Source of the DNA: Croceicoccus sediminis
GTDB lineage: Bacteria; Pseudomonadota; Alphaproteobacteria; Sphingomonadales; Sphingomonadaceae
DNA length: 64,000 nt
Direction of reading: 5' to 3'
Assembly (NCBI RefSeq): GCF_007570835.1
Contig: NZ_SUNC01000002.1
Span: 62,001-126,000 of the forward strand
Shown here: one piece after another, positions 42,341-51,162 of the stretch
Position numbering within the stretch: the stretch's first letter is position 1
Layout of the letters: every line of letters starts with the position of its first letter
Notes under the pieces: generated by a model
The model's input: only the letters and a program-made list of their open reading frames with translations
Databases searched by the model: none
Told to the model about the DNA's origin: nothing
Program-made: the position numbers and the translations under genes

Positions 42341-43765
42341 TTACTTCGCGCCCGATGACAGGAGGCGATAGCCCCATGCCGGGAGCGTGACCGTGCCTTC
42401 GTCCGCGATCGTCACGCTCTCGCCGGTGCCGAACTCGGTATAAGTGCCCGCCGCCAGCGCATCGGCCAGCTTCGCTCTGACCGGCTGGGCCGACAGGTTG
42501 AACAGGCCCACGACCTTGTTGCCGTCCTGCTGGCGGACCCAGGCGAAAAGCTGCTTAGGCTTGTCATTGACGACCTGCTGCATCCGCGCGCCCCACTGTC
42601 CGTTGGCCAGCGCCGGGTTGGCCTTGCGAAAGGCGATCAGGTCGCGCGTCAGGTCGCCGAGCTGGCAATCTTCGCCCTGAGACCAGTCGATGGTGTCCTT
42701 TTCAAAGAACTCCAGCCGCTTGGCATTGCACGCTTCCTGTCCGTTGTAGACCATCGGCAACCCTTCGCCGGTGAAGGACAGCGCCATGAACGCGGGCAGC
42801 GCGTCGCCGAAATTCTCGTACTGGGTGCCTTCCCAAGCATTGCTATCGTGGTTGGCGATATAAGTGAGGCGCATGGCCTCACGCGGCCAGTTGCTCTCGT
42901 TCTCGGCGTAATAGCCGAACAGCGCGGTGGCATCGGCCTTGCCCGCTGCAATGTTCTTGACGGTGGAATGCCATTCCCAGGCATAGACCGCGTCGAAAGC
43001 CTTGCGGGTCAGGTCGGGCGTCTTCCATTCGGCCAGCATGAAGACAGGCTTGATCGCGTCCAGCCGGGCGCGCTCGGTTTCCCAGAAATCGATGGGCACA
43101 TATCCGGCCACGTCCGCGCGATAGCCGTCGATATCGAATTCGCGGACCCAGTATTCCATCGCCTCGCCCACGTGCTGGCGCACGCCGGGCTTCGACCAGT
43201 CGAGATCGATGATGTCGGACCAGTCCCACCACGGGGTTGGGCGGAAGTCGCCTTTCCAGTCCTTTTCGTACCAGTCGGGGTGCTTGGCGGCGAGTTCGTT
43301 GTCCCACGCGGTGTGATTGGCGACGAGATCAAGGATCACGTGAAAGCCCTGTGCATGGGCGGCGTCGACGAAGTGCTTGAGGTCTTCCTTCGTGCCGAAT
43401 TCGGGGTTCACCTCGTAATAGTCCTGCACCGAATAGGGGCTGCCCAGCGTGCCCTTGCGGTTCTTTTCGCCGATCGGGTGGATCGGCATGAGCCACAGGA
43501 TATCGACGCCGAGTTCCTTTAGCCGGGGCAGTTCCTTTTCGGCGGCGCGAAACGTGCCTTCCTCGGTGAACTGGCGGGTGTTGATCTGATACAGCACCGC
43601 GTCCTTGGACCATTCAGGATGGGTCAGTTCGACATAGGGCTGCGGCGCCCAGGGATCGGCGCTTTCCTGCGCGGGTTCGTCGGGCGCGCTGCCCATGGCG
43701 TAGAGGCTGCCCGTGCCCAGCAGGGCGGCGGCGGTTGCGGCGATCAGGGGGCGGGTCAGTTTCAT
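42341..43765 (-). CDS. Exported GH13 alpha-amylase family enzyme
   Basis: A 474-residue glycoside hydrolase. Signal peptide [20 protein letters not shown] with cleavage near residue 23. Catalytic motifs: DLVANHTAW (region I), DIDGYRADVAG (nucleophile Asp), MLAEWKTPD (acid/base Glu) and YIANHDSNAW (transition-state Asp). A small C-terminal beta domain follows from about residue 400. It acts on alpha-1,4-glucans in the periplasm, releasing short sugars. The ATG overlaps the upstream MFS stop (ATGA, 43762-43765). The longer frame to 44155 lies inside the MFS gene and is not used. Confidence 0.9.
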   Translation of the reverse strand: MKLTRPLIAATAAALLGTGSLYAMGSAPDEPAQESADPWAPQPYVELTHPEWSKDAVLYQINTRQFTEEGTFRAAEKELPRLKELGVDILWLMPIHPIGEKNRKGTLGSPYSVQDYYEVNPEFGTKEDLKHFVDAAHAQGFHVILDLVANHTAWDNELAAKHPDWYEKDWKGDFRPTPWWDWSDIIDLDWSKPGVRQHVGEAMEYWVREFDIDGYRADVAGYVPIDFWETERARLDAIKPVFMLAEWKTPDLTRKAFDAVYAWEWHSTVKNIAAGKADATALFGYYAENESNWPREAMRLTYIANHDSNAWEGTQYENFGDALPAFMALSFTGEGLPMVYNGQEACNAKRLEFFEKDTIDWSQGEDCQLGDLTRDLIAFRKANPALANGQWGARMQQVVNDKPKQLFAWVRQQDGNKVVGLFNLSAQPVRAKLADALAAGTYTEFGTGESVTIADEGTVTLPAWGYRLLSSGAK

Positions 43766-45276
43766 GCGGTCCTCGCGGGGATGGCGGCCGAAACGCGGGT
43801 CATGGCAAGGGCTGCAACGGCCCAAGCAGCGGCGGCGAAAAGCATCGTCCACACTGGTTCGCCCGGAAAGAACGCCAGCATGATCGAGCCCATGACGGTC
43901 GCGACCAGCAATTGCGGCACGACGATGAAGATGTTGAACAGGCCCATGTAGATGCCAAGCTTGGCCTGCGGCAGGTTGGAGGCGAGGATCGCATAGGGCA
44001 TGGCCAGGATCGAGGCCCAGGCGATACCGATCCCGATCTCGCATACGATCAGCGCATTGGCATCGCGCAGGAAGAAGAAACCGAGAAAGCCCAATGCGCC
44101 CAGCGTCAGGCAGATCGAGTGCGTGCGCACCGGCCCGAATCGGCGCGACAGCCACGGCAAGAGGACCAGCGCGGCGACGGCGGCCACACCGTTGTAGACG
44201 GTGAAGAGTACGTTCACCCAGTTCGCCCCTTCGTTATAGGCGGCGCTGGCCGTGTCGGTGGAGCCGAACACGTACTGTGTCACGACCGGCGTGGTGTTGA
44301 TCCACATGATGAACAACGCTGACCACGAGAAGAACTGCACCAGTGCCAGCCGCTTCATCACCGGCGGCATGCCGGAAAAGTCGCCGACGATGCTGGAAAG
44401 CATGTTGGGCTTCGTGCCGCGGCGCGCCATGCGGATCGCGACGATGTCGAGCACACCATAGATCGCAAGCAGCGCGCCCAGCAGCAGGACTTCCTTCTGC
44501 AGGCCGAGCAGGTCGACCGCGAGCGCCACGATCACGCCCGCCACGATCCAGGCAATCCCGCCCAGCGGCTTCTTGGCCGCCAGCCGCGCGATGATCTCGC
44601 CGTCGTCGTCGGCCGCCACATGGCCGGAAAAGGCGGCCTGTTCTTCGGGGCTGTATTCGCGGGTGGTGAAGACCGTCCAGACGACGGCGACCAGGATGGC
44701 GACGGCTCCGAACCAGAAGGCATAGCGGACAGTGTTGGGCAATGCGCCTTCGGGCGCGACATTGTCGACGCCAAGGTGTTCCAGCAGCCAGGGGAAGATC
44801 GAACCCAGCACCGCGCCCGCGCCGATAAAGGCGGTCTGCACGGCATAGCCCGCCGCGTGCTGATCGGTGCGCAACATGTCACCGACGAAGGCGCGAAACG
44901 GCTCCATCGAGATGTTGAGGCTGGCATCGAGCACCCAGAGCATGGCCGCGGCAAAGACGAGCGGGGCGGCGATCGTGGGCGCAAGCGGCATCAGGAACAG
45001 GGCAATGGCGGCCATGATCGCGCCGGTCAGGAAATAGGGGCGTCGGCGGCCCAGCCGGTTCCACGTCCGGTCCGACAAGTGGCCGATGATCGGCTGTACG
45101 ATCAGCCCCGTCAGCGGGGCCGCGACCCACAGCGCGGGCAGGTCGTCCATGCTGGCGCCCAGCGTCTGGAAGACACGGCTCATGTTCGCATTCTGCAGCG
45201 CGAAGCCGACCTGAATGCCGAAGAATCCGAAGCTGATGTTCCACAGGCCCCAGAAGCCCTGCCGCGGTTTTTCCAT
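43762..45276 (-). CDS. MFS (GPH-like) disaccharide transporter, probably maltose
   Basis: A 504-residue transporter with twelve predicted helices. The segment [26 protein letters not shown] between helices 2 and 3 is the form found in sucrose/maltose GPH-type carriers, and [17 protein letters not shown] follows in helix 4. A long cytosolic loop with acidic residues (about 215-245) lies in the middle. Similar carriers in Caulobacter and sphingomonads sit in maltose loci with a TonB receptor. First gene of the leftward operon; its promoter lies in the 121-nt gap before the LacI gene. Substrate inferred from neighbours. Confidence 0.85.
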   Translation of the reverse strand: MEKPRQGFWGLWNISFGFFGIQVGFALQNANMSRVFQTLGASMDDLPALWVAAPLTGLIVQPIIGHLSDRTWNRLGRRRPYFLTGAIMAAIALFLMPLAPTIAAPLVFAAAMLWVLDASLNISMEPFRAFVGDMLRTDQHAAGYAVQTAFIGAGAVLGSIFPWLLEHLGVDNVAPEGALPNTVRYAFWFGAVAILVAVVWTVFTTREYSPEEQAAFSGHVAADDDGEIIARLAAKKPLGGIAWIVAGVIVALAVDLLGLQKEVLLLGALLAIYGVLDIVAIRMARRGTKPNMLSSIVGDFSGMPPVMKRLALVQFFSWSALFIMWINTTPVVTQYVFGSTDTASAAYNEGANWVNVLFTVYNGVAAVAALVLLPWLSRRFGPVRTHSICLTLGALGFLGFFFLRDANALIVCEIGIGIAWASILAMPYAILASNLPQAKLGIYMGLFNIFIVVPQLLVATVMGSIMLAFFPGEPVWTMLFAAAAWAVAALAMTRVSAAIPARTA

Positions 45277-45397
45277 CGCGGAACGATCCTTTCCCGTTGC
45301 CCCGCAGCTATGTTTTTGCCGCGTGGGTTTCGATCAGGTCACACGATGGCCGCTGGTCGCACAACAAGAATACGAATGTATCGCGTTGCACCCAGGC

Positions 45398-46435
45398 TCA
45401 GGACGATACGGTACTTCCCCTGACGATCAGCCGTGTCGGCAGGCGGACATCGGGGCCGGGACGGCGCGCGATCTGCGCCATCAGCGTATCGACCAGCCTT
45501 GCGCCCGCACCGGCCACGTCCTGCTGCACGGTTGTCAGCGGCGGGCTGGTGAGGCTGGCCGCGGGAATGTTGTCGAAACCGATCACGGCGACGTCCTCGG
45601 GTATCCTCAGCCCCGCCCCGGAAAGCGCGCGCATCGCGCCGATGGCGATCAGGTCGCTGGCCGCGAAGATCGCGTCGAACGGCTTTTTCGAAGCAAGCAG
45701 TTCGCTTGCCGCGCGGTAACCTGCATCCTCGGTGGTCAGCGCCTCGTACTGAAGCGCGGGATCGGGCTCCACCCCCGCCTCGCGCATGGCTTCGCACAGG
45801 CCTTCGTAGCGGTGGGCGAATTCCGGGTATTGGGACGTCGCATGGCCGAGAAAGGCGATCCTGCGCCGTCCGTTCGACAACAGGTGTTCGCCCGCCAGCC
45901 TGCCCGCGCCCAGATTGTCCGACCCGATGGTTGCGCCGCTTTCATCGCTGCGAACAGAGCCCCAGCGCGCAAAGTGCGTGCCCTGTTCGACCAGCTTTTC
46001 AAGCCGTGAGCGGTAGAGTTCGAAATCGCCGTAACCGAGCAGGATCAGGCCGTCTGCCCGGTGCGAATCCTGGTAACGCACGTGCCAGTCGTCTTCCAGC
46101 CGCTGGAATGAGATCAAGAGGTCGAGCCCCCGATTCGCACAGGCCCGCGTGATCGATCCTAGCATGGCGAGGAAAAACGGGTTTATCATGCTGTCGTCGG
46201 CGGTGGGATCTTCGAAGAACAGCAGTGCGATCGTGTTCGACCGCTGCGAACGCAGCGAGGACGCATTCTTGTCGACGGTATAGTTCAGATCGCGGGCGAT
46301 CTTCTCGATCTTCTCGCGCGTTTCCTTGCTGACCGACAGGTCGCCGCGCAGCGCGCGGCTCACGGTGGGCTGCGATACCCCCGCTGCATAGGCGATGTCG
46401 AAACTGGTAGGCCTTCCCGTTGGCCTGCGCCCCAT
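45398..46435 (-). CDS. LacI-family transcriptional regulator of the alpha-glucan locus
   Basis: A 345-residue regulator. The N-terminal helix-turn-helix is SFDIAYAAGVSQPTVSRALR with the hinge helix SSLRSQRSNTIALLF, and the rest is a periplasmic-binding-protein-like effector domain (GSDNLGAGRLAGEHLLS, AIFAASDLIAIGAMRAL, VIGFDNIPAASLTSPPLTTV). The start is the ATG at 46435 with CGGGAG upstream; the frame stays open further but this fits the family. It lies between the two halves of the glucan locus, divergent from the TonB receptor, and probably represses both. A candidate operator is at 46568. Confidence 0.93.
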   Translation of the reverse strand: MGRRPTGRPTSFDIAYAAGVSQPTVSRALRGDLSVSKETREKIEKIARDLNYTVDKNASSLRSQRSNTIALLFFEDPTADDSMINPFFLAMLGSITRACANRGLDLLISFQRLEDDWHVRYQDSHRADGLILLGYGDFELYRSRLEKLVEQGTHFARWGSVRSDESGATIGSDNLGAGRLAGEHLLSNGRRRIAFLGHATSQYPEFAHRYEGLCEAMREAGVEPDPALQYEALTTEDAGYRAASELLASKKPFDAIFAASDLIAIGAMRALSGAGLRIPEDVAVIGFDNIPAASLTSPPLTTVQQDVAGAGARLVDTLMAQIARRPGPDVRLPTRLIVRGSTVSS

Positions 46436-46567
46436 CTGCAACTCCCGCTCGGCCACTGTCGTGGGCCTCAGCATAGCCCACAGAGGCGCTGTCTGGAAGG
46501 AAAAGAGGCGTATGCAAGTATATGAATAAATTGGAATAATGCCGATACCGTCAGTTTTTCGCACTGG

Positions 46568-46585
46568 CAGCGTATACGTATGCTG
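46568..46585. promoter_or_regulatory. Candidate LacI-type operator
   Basis: CAGCGTATACGTATGCTG is an imperfect palindrome (outer arms CAGC/GCTG; inner perfect ATACGTAT at 46574-46581 centred on CG, as in LacI-family sites). Related GTAT-containing sequences occur at about 46510-46525 and, near the MFS start, at 45369-45380. It is 127 nt before the TonB receptor gene. Symmetry is observed; binding is inferred. Confidence 0.4.
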
Positions 46586-46711
46586 TCTTCCGCAGCGGCG
46601 TGTTTCGGACGTATCAGCCCCATCGCCAGCAACCCAAGACGGGGTTTGCATGGCCAGAATCAAGGAGGCACGCCACGGGGCGAAGCCTTCGCGCTTAGGG
46701 GACTGAGGAAC

Positions 46712-49519
46712 ATGAATTTCCGGACCAAGTTGAGTCAGAGCGTCAGCGCCACCGCCTTTACGGTCGCACTCGTCACGCTCGCCGCGCCTGCCGTCGTTTA
46801 TGCGCAGGAAGCCACCGTCGAACCTGGCGACCAGGACGTTTCCGAAGAGGAAACGCAGAACGTCATCATCGTCTCGGGCTATCGCCAGGCGCTGGAAACC
46901 TCGATCAACCTGAAGCGCGAAAGCCCGGTCATCGCCGAAGCGTTCAGCTCCGAAGACATCGGCAAGCTGCCCGACGTCTCGATCGCCGAAACGCTGGGCC
47001 GCCTTCCGGGCCTTGCCGTGCAGCGCATCAACGGCCGCGCCCAGTCGCTCTCGGTTCGCGGCCTTGGCCCCGACTACTCGACCTCGCTGCTCAACGGCCG
47101 CGAACTCGTTTCCTCGGGCGACAACCGCGCCGTGGAATACGACCAGTATCCTTCCGAACTGATCGACCAGGGCGTCGTCTACAAGACCCCCTATGCCGGT
47201 CTCATCGGCCAGGGCCTTGCCGGCACCGTCGACCTGCGCACGATCCGTCCGCTGTCGAAGGGTGAGCGCATCGTCTCGGTCGCGGGTCGCCTCGAATTCA
47301 ACGAGGGCGGTTCGCTCAACCCCGATCTCAAGGGCTGGGGCTATCGCGCCACCGGCACTTACGTCGACCAGTTCGCCGACGATACGCTGGGCGTTGCACT
47401 TGGCCTTGCGGTTCAGTCGAGCCCGAGCCAGATCGAGCGTTTCAACGCATGGGGCTATCCGGACGACGCCGGTTACATGGTTCTGGGCGGCATGAAGCCG
47501 TTCTCCAAGTCGGTCGACCTTGACCGCGTCGGCGCCTTCGGCACGATCGAGTGGGAGCCCAGCCCCGACTGGAACACCTCGGTCGACCTGTTCTACGCCG
47601 ATTATCGCGAACGCATCCCGATGCGCGGCATCGAATTCCCGCTCAACCCCGGCTGGGGCGCGAGCACGACGATCACCGACAATTCGGGCGGCGACTTCCC
47701 CGACAGCGTGACGTTCGCCAATGTCCAGCCGGTCGTGCGCAACGACTATGACCGCAAGGACACCGAAACGTTCGCCGCAGGCTGGAACACGAAGTACGAA
47801 AACGACGACATCCTGCTGAACCTCGACGTCTCCTACTCGAAGGCCGATCGCCGGCTTCAGCAGATCGAAAGCTATTCGGGCTTCGGCTACGGCGCGAGCA
47901 GCAGCGATCCGTCGGACACCGTCACTTATACCCGCAGCGACAGCGGCTTCCCGTTCCAGTTCTCGAACACGGCCGACTATTCGGACACCAGCACGATCGT
48001 GCTGACCGACCCGCGCGGCTGGGGCGGCGGACGCAATATCGTCCAGACCGGCTTCATCAACGACACGATGACCAAGGACGAACTGTGGTCTGCCCGCGGC
48101 GAGATCGTCGGCAAGCTCGAACATCCGTTCGTCAAGCAGCTGGTGGCGGGCATCGCCTATTCGGACCGCACGAAGACGCGTGACATCACGCAGAACTTCC
48201 TGAGCCTGTCGGGCGGTTCGATCAACCCGAACGACCCGAACGCCGTCCTTGAAATGCCGATCCCTGCCGACGCGCTGCTCAGCCCGATCGACTCGCTCGG
48301 CTTCCTCGGCTTTGGCCCGCAGGTCGCATACAACCCGTTCACCCTGATCGAGAACGGCACTTACGTCCTGACCGATATCCAGAGCTCCGACCTGCCCTTC
48401 CCGGGCGACTGGTCGGTGAACGAGAAGGTCTGGACCGGCTACATGCGCGCCGATCTCGACACCGATCTCGGCTCGGTCCCGATGACCGGCAACATCGGCG
48501 TGCAGGTCGTCTTCACCGACCAGTCGTCGAGCGGTTTCGACTCGCCGGGCGGCATCAACGCGGTTCGCACGCCGGTTACGTCGGGTGACGAATACGCGCA
48601 CCTCCTGCCCTCGATGTCGCTGAACTTCGAAGTGGCGCCGGACACGAAGGTCCGCTTCGGCGCGGCGCGCACTCTGGCCCGTCCCCGCATGGACCAGCTG
48701 AACGCATCGTCTAACGCATCGGTCGCCACGCAGCCGCAAGGCGCGCTGAACTCGATCTTCTCGGCCAGCGGCGGCAACCCGAAGCTGCGCCCCTATCTCG
48801 CGGACAGCGTCGACCTGTCGTTCGAACACTACTTCGCGGGCGGCGAGGGCTACATCGCGATCGCCGGCTACTACAAGTGGCTCGACGATTTCGTGAACCC
48901 CAATGCCGTCAGCGTCGTGCGTGACTTCAGCTACCTTATCCCGACGCTGAGCAACGAACAGCGCGCCATCGTCGATGCGACCACGACGCTGGGCTTCGTC
49001 AGCGGTCCGGACAATGCGGCCGACGGCACGATCAAGGGCATCGAGGTCAGCACCGCGATCCCGTTCGGCATGTTCTCCGACGCGCTTGACGGGTTCGGTT
49101 TCCAGACCAGCATCGCCTATACCGAAAGCAACCTGACGGTTTACGACACGGTCAACGACACGTCGTTCCAAAGCGACGTCCCGGGCCTTTCGAAGTGGGT
49201 CGTGAACTCGACCGCGTTCTTCGAAAAAGGCGGCTTCGAGGCACGCGTCTCGCACCGCTACCGCTCGTCGTTCCTGGCTGAATTCATCGGCATCTCGGCC
49301 AGCCGCCAGTTCCGCCAGACTTACGCGGAATCGATCTTCGACGCACAGGTCGGCTATCGCTTCCAGTCGGGCGCGCTCGACGGTCTGTCGCTGACGGTCC
49401 AGGCCCTGAACCTGACGGACGAGCCGTTCGTTTCGTACCAGAACGCCGATCGCGATCAGGTCATCGACTACGAACGTTATGGCCGCACTTACCTTGTTGG
49501 CGCGTCCTACCGGTTCTGA
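46712..49519 (+). CDS. TonB-dependent receptor, probably for maltodextrin
   Basis: A 935-residue outer-membrane receptor. Signal peptide residues about 1-31 (TFTVALVTLAAPAVVYAQ-like, cleaved after VYA). Plug domain about 50-200: IIVSGYRQALETSINLKRES, LPDVSIAETLGRLPGLAVQR, RAQSLSVRGLGPDYSTSLLN. The barrel ends GRTYLVGASYRF with the terminal Phe required for outer-membrane assembly. It belongs to the Xanthomonas/Caulobacter type, larger than siderophore receptors. The start at 46712 has GAGGAA upstream. Placement between the LacI regulator and amylases suggests import of maltodextrins. A strong hairpin follows at 49538. Confidence 0.93.
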   Translation: MNFRTKLSQSVSATAFTVALVTLAAPAVVYAQEATVEPGDQDVSEEETQNVIIVSGYRQALETSINLKRESPVIAEAFSSEDIGKLPDVSIAETLGRLPGLAVQRINGRAQSLSVRGLGPDYSTSLLNGRELVSSGDNRAVEYDQYPSELIDQGVVYKTPYAGLIGQGLAGTVDLRTIRPLSKGERIVSVAGRLEFNEGGSLNPDLKGWGYRATGTYVDQFADDTLGVALGLAVQSSPSQIERFNAWGYPDDAGYMVLGGMKPFSKSVDLDRVGAFGTIEWEPSPDWNTSVDLFYADYRERIPMRGIEFPLNPGWGASTTITDNSGGDFPDSVTFANVQPVVRNDYDRKDTETFAAGWNTKYENDDILLNLDVSYSKADRRLQQIESYSGFGYGASSSDPSDTVTYTRSDSGFPFQFSNTADYSDTSTIVLTDPRGWGGGRNIVQTGFINDTMTKDELWSARGEIVGKLEHPFVKQLVAGIAYSDRTKTRDITQNFLSLSGGSINPNDPNAVLEMPIPADALLSPIDSLGFLGFGPQVAYNPFTLIENGTYVLTDIQSSDLPFPGDWSVNEKVWTGYMRADLDTDLGSVPMTGNIGVQVVFTDQSSSGFDSPGGINAVRTPVTSGDEYAHLLPSMSLNFEVAPDTKVRFGAARTLARPRMDQLNASSNASVATQPQGALNSIFSASGGNPKLRPYLADSVDLSFEHYFAGGEGYIAIAGYYKWLDDFVNPNAVSVVRDFSYLIPTLSNEQRAIVDATTTLGFVSGPDNAADGTIKGIEVSTAIPFGMFSDALDGFGFQTSIAYTESNLTVYDTVNDTSFQSDVPGLSKWVVNSTAFFEKGGFEARVSHRYRSSFLAEFIGISASRQFRQTYAESIFDAQVGYRFQSGALDGLSLTVQALNLTDEPFVSYQNADRDQVIDYERYGRTYLVGASYRF

Positions 49520-49537
49520 TCGGTAGACGTTTCTCCC

Positions 49538-49578
49538 TCCCCGGCCGGACTCCTCTCCCTCAATATGGTCCGGCCGGG
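49538..49578 (+). terminator. Strong hairpin after the TonB receptor gene
   Basis: A perfect 12-bp stem, CCCCGGCCGGAC (49538-49549) and GTCCGGCCGGGG (49567-49578), with a 17-nt loop, 19 nt after the stop codon. The following bases ATCTTCCTTC are only moderately T-rich, so it may be a leaky terminator or 3' stabiliser that keeps receptor mRNA more abundant than the downstream genes. Confidence 0.65.
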
Positions 49579-49659
49579 GATCTTCCTTCATGACGATCCC
49601 AGGCAAATCGCTCCGACTCCAGACATCGTGCGGGGCGCAAGAATACAGGGGCCCGTAAG

Positions 49660-51162
49660 ATGGAGCAGACCAGACCCTCGATCCTGATCGCCGGTGGCGG
49701 GACTGCCGGATGGATGACGGCGGCCGCGCTGTCGCGCTTCGCGACCGGCCATGACATCGTACTGGTCGAAAGCGAGGCGATCGGCACCGTGGGGGTCGGC
49801 GAGGCGACGATCCCCCAGATCCACCTTTTCAACGGCGCGCTGGGCATCGACGAGGCCGAGTTTCTGCGTGAGACCAAGGGCAGCTTCAAGCTCGGCATCG
49901 AGTTCGACGGCTGGCTGCGCGAAGGCGATGCCTACATGCATGCCTTTGGCGCGATCGGGCGCGGCGCAGGACTGCTTCCGTTTCAGCATTACTGGCTGCG
50001 CGCCCGAAAGCTCGGACTGGCCAAGCCGCTCCAGCGCTATTCGCTCAACGAACTGGCCGCGCGTACCATGCGGATGCAGCGCGGCCGCCGCGCGCCGGGT
50101 TCGCCCGAAATGCCCTATGCCTATCACTTCGACGCCGGGCTCTATGCGGCATACCTGCGTCGCTATTCCGAAGCGCGCGGCGTGACGCGGCACGAGGGGC
50201 TCATCGCCAGTGTCCAGCGAGATGGCGAAAGCGGCGACATCGCCTCGATCACGCTCGACGACGGACGCGTGCTGTCTGCCGATTTCTTCATCGACTGCAC
50301 CGGGTTTCGCGGCCTTCTGATCGAAGGCGCGCTGGAAACAGGCTTCGACGACTGGACCAACTACCTGCCGTGCGACCGGGCCATGGCCGTGCCATGTGCA
50401 GGCGGCGGGGATTTCACGCCCTATACCCGATCGACCGCACGTCGGGCCGGGTGGCAATGGCGCATCCCGCTGCAGCACCGCATCGGCAACGGCATGGTCT
50501 TTTCTTCGGCCCACATGGGTGAGGACGAGGCGGCGTCGATCCTGCTCGCCAACCTTGACGGCGAGGCACAGGGCGATCCGCGCCCGATCCGGTTCCGCAC
50601 CGGCAAGCGCCGGTTGCACTGGAACCGCAACTGCCTCGCCATCGGCCTTGCCGCCGGATTCATGGAGCCGCTGGAATCGACCAGCATCCACCTGATTCAG
50701 AGCGCGATCAGCCGCTTTCTCGCGGTCCTTCCCTCGGGCAAGCCCGGCCAGGCCGTGATCGACCATTTCAACGCGCAGGCCGATTTCGAATGGACGCGCA
50801 TCCGCGATTTCTTGGTGCTCCACTACACCGCGAACCAGCGGACCGGAGAGCCGTTCTGGGACGCAGTGCGCAACATGGAACTGCCCGCGACGCTGACCGA
50901 CAAGATCGCGCTATGGCGCGAGGCTGGCTTCATCCCCCGCGAGCACGAGGAACTGTTCACCGAAGTCGCATGGTTCCAGGTCTTTGCCGGACAAGGAGTC
51001 GAGGCCGAAGGTCACAACCCCATCGCCGACACGATGGCCGAGGCGGACCTTCGCAATCTGCTCGACGGGACCGAAGCTGCACTGGTCGAGGAAGTGCGCG
51101 CCATGCCGCGGCACATCGACTGTTTGCAGCAGACCATCTCCGCAACGAAAGAACCCGCATGA
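49660..51162 (+). CDS. Flavin-dependent tryptophan halogenase family protein (1)
   Basis: A 500-residue protein. FAD-binding GxGxxG is IAGGGTAGWMTAAAL (about residues 11-20); the lysine of the haloamine step is Lys77 in GSFKLGIEF; the signature WxWxIP is present as WQWRIP (265-270), and MEPLESTSIHLI matches the chloride/substrate-site region. These are all expected for an active halogenase. There is no tryptophan pathway nearby. Similar genes accompany TonB receptors in carbohydrate loci of sphingomonads, so the true substrate may not be tryptophan. The stop overlaps the next start (ATGA, 51159-51162). Confidence 0.9.
   Translation: MEQTRPSILIAGGGTAGWMTAAALSRFATGHDIVLVESEAIGTVGVGEATIPQIHLFNGALGIDEAEFLRETKGSFKLGIEFDGWLREGDAYMHAFGAIGRGAGLLPFQHYWLRARKLGLAKPLQRYSLNELAARTMRMQRGRRAPGSPEMPYAYHFDAGLYAAYLRRYSEARGVTRHEGLIASVQRDGESGDIASITLDDGRVLSADFFIDCTGFRGLLIEGALETGFDDWTNYLPCDRAMAVPCAGGGDFTPYTRSTARRAGWQWRIPLQHRIGNGMVFSSAHMGEDEAASILLANLDGEAQGDPRPIRFRTGKRRLHWNRNCLAIGLAAGFMEPLESTSIHLIQSAISRFLAVLPSGKPGQAVIDHFNAQADFEWTRIRDFLVLHYTANQRTGEPFWDAVRNMELPATLTDKIALWREAGFIPREHEELFTEVAWFQVFAGQGVEAEGHNPIADTMAEADLRNLLDGTEAALVEEVRAMPRHIDCLQQTISATKEPA

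Noticed and set aside
45398-49606. A 1402-codon minus-strand frame running through the LacI gene and across the TonB receptor
   Set aside because: Only the last 345 codons (LacI regulator) are supported; the rest is antisense to the receptor.
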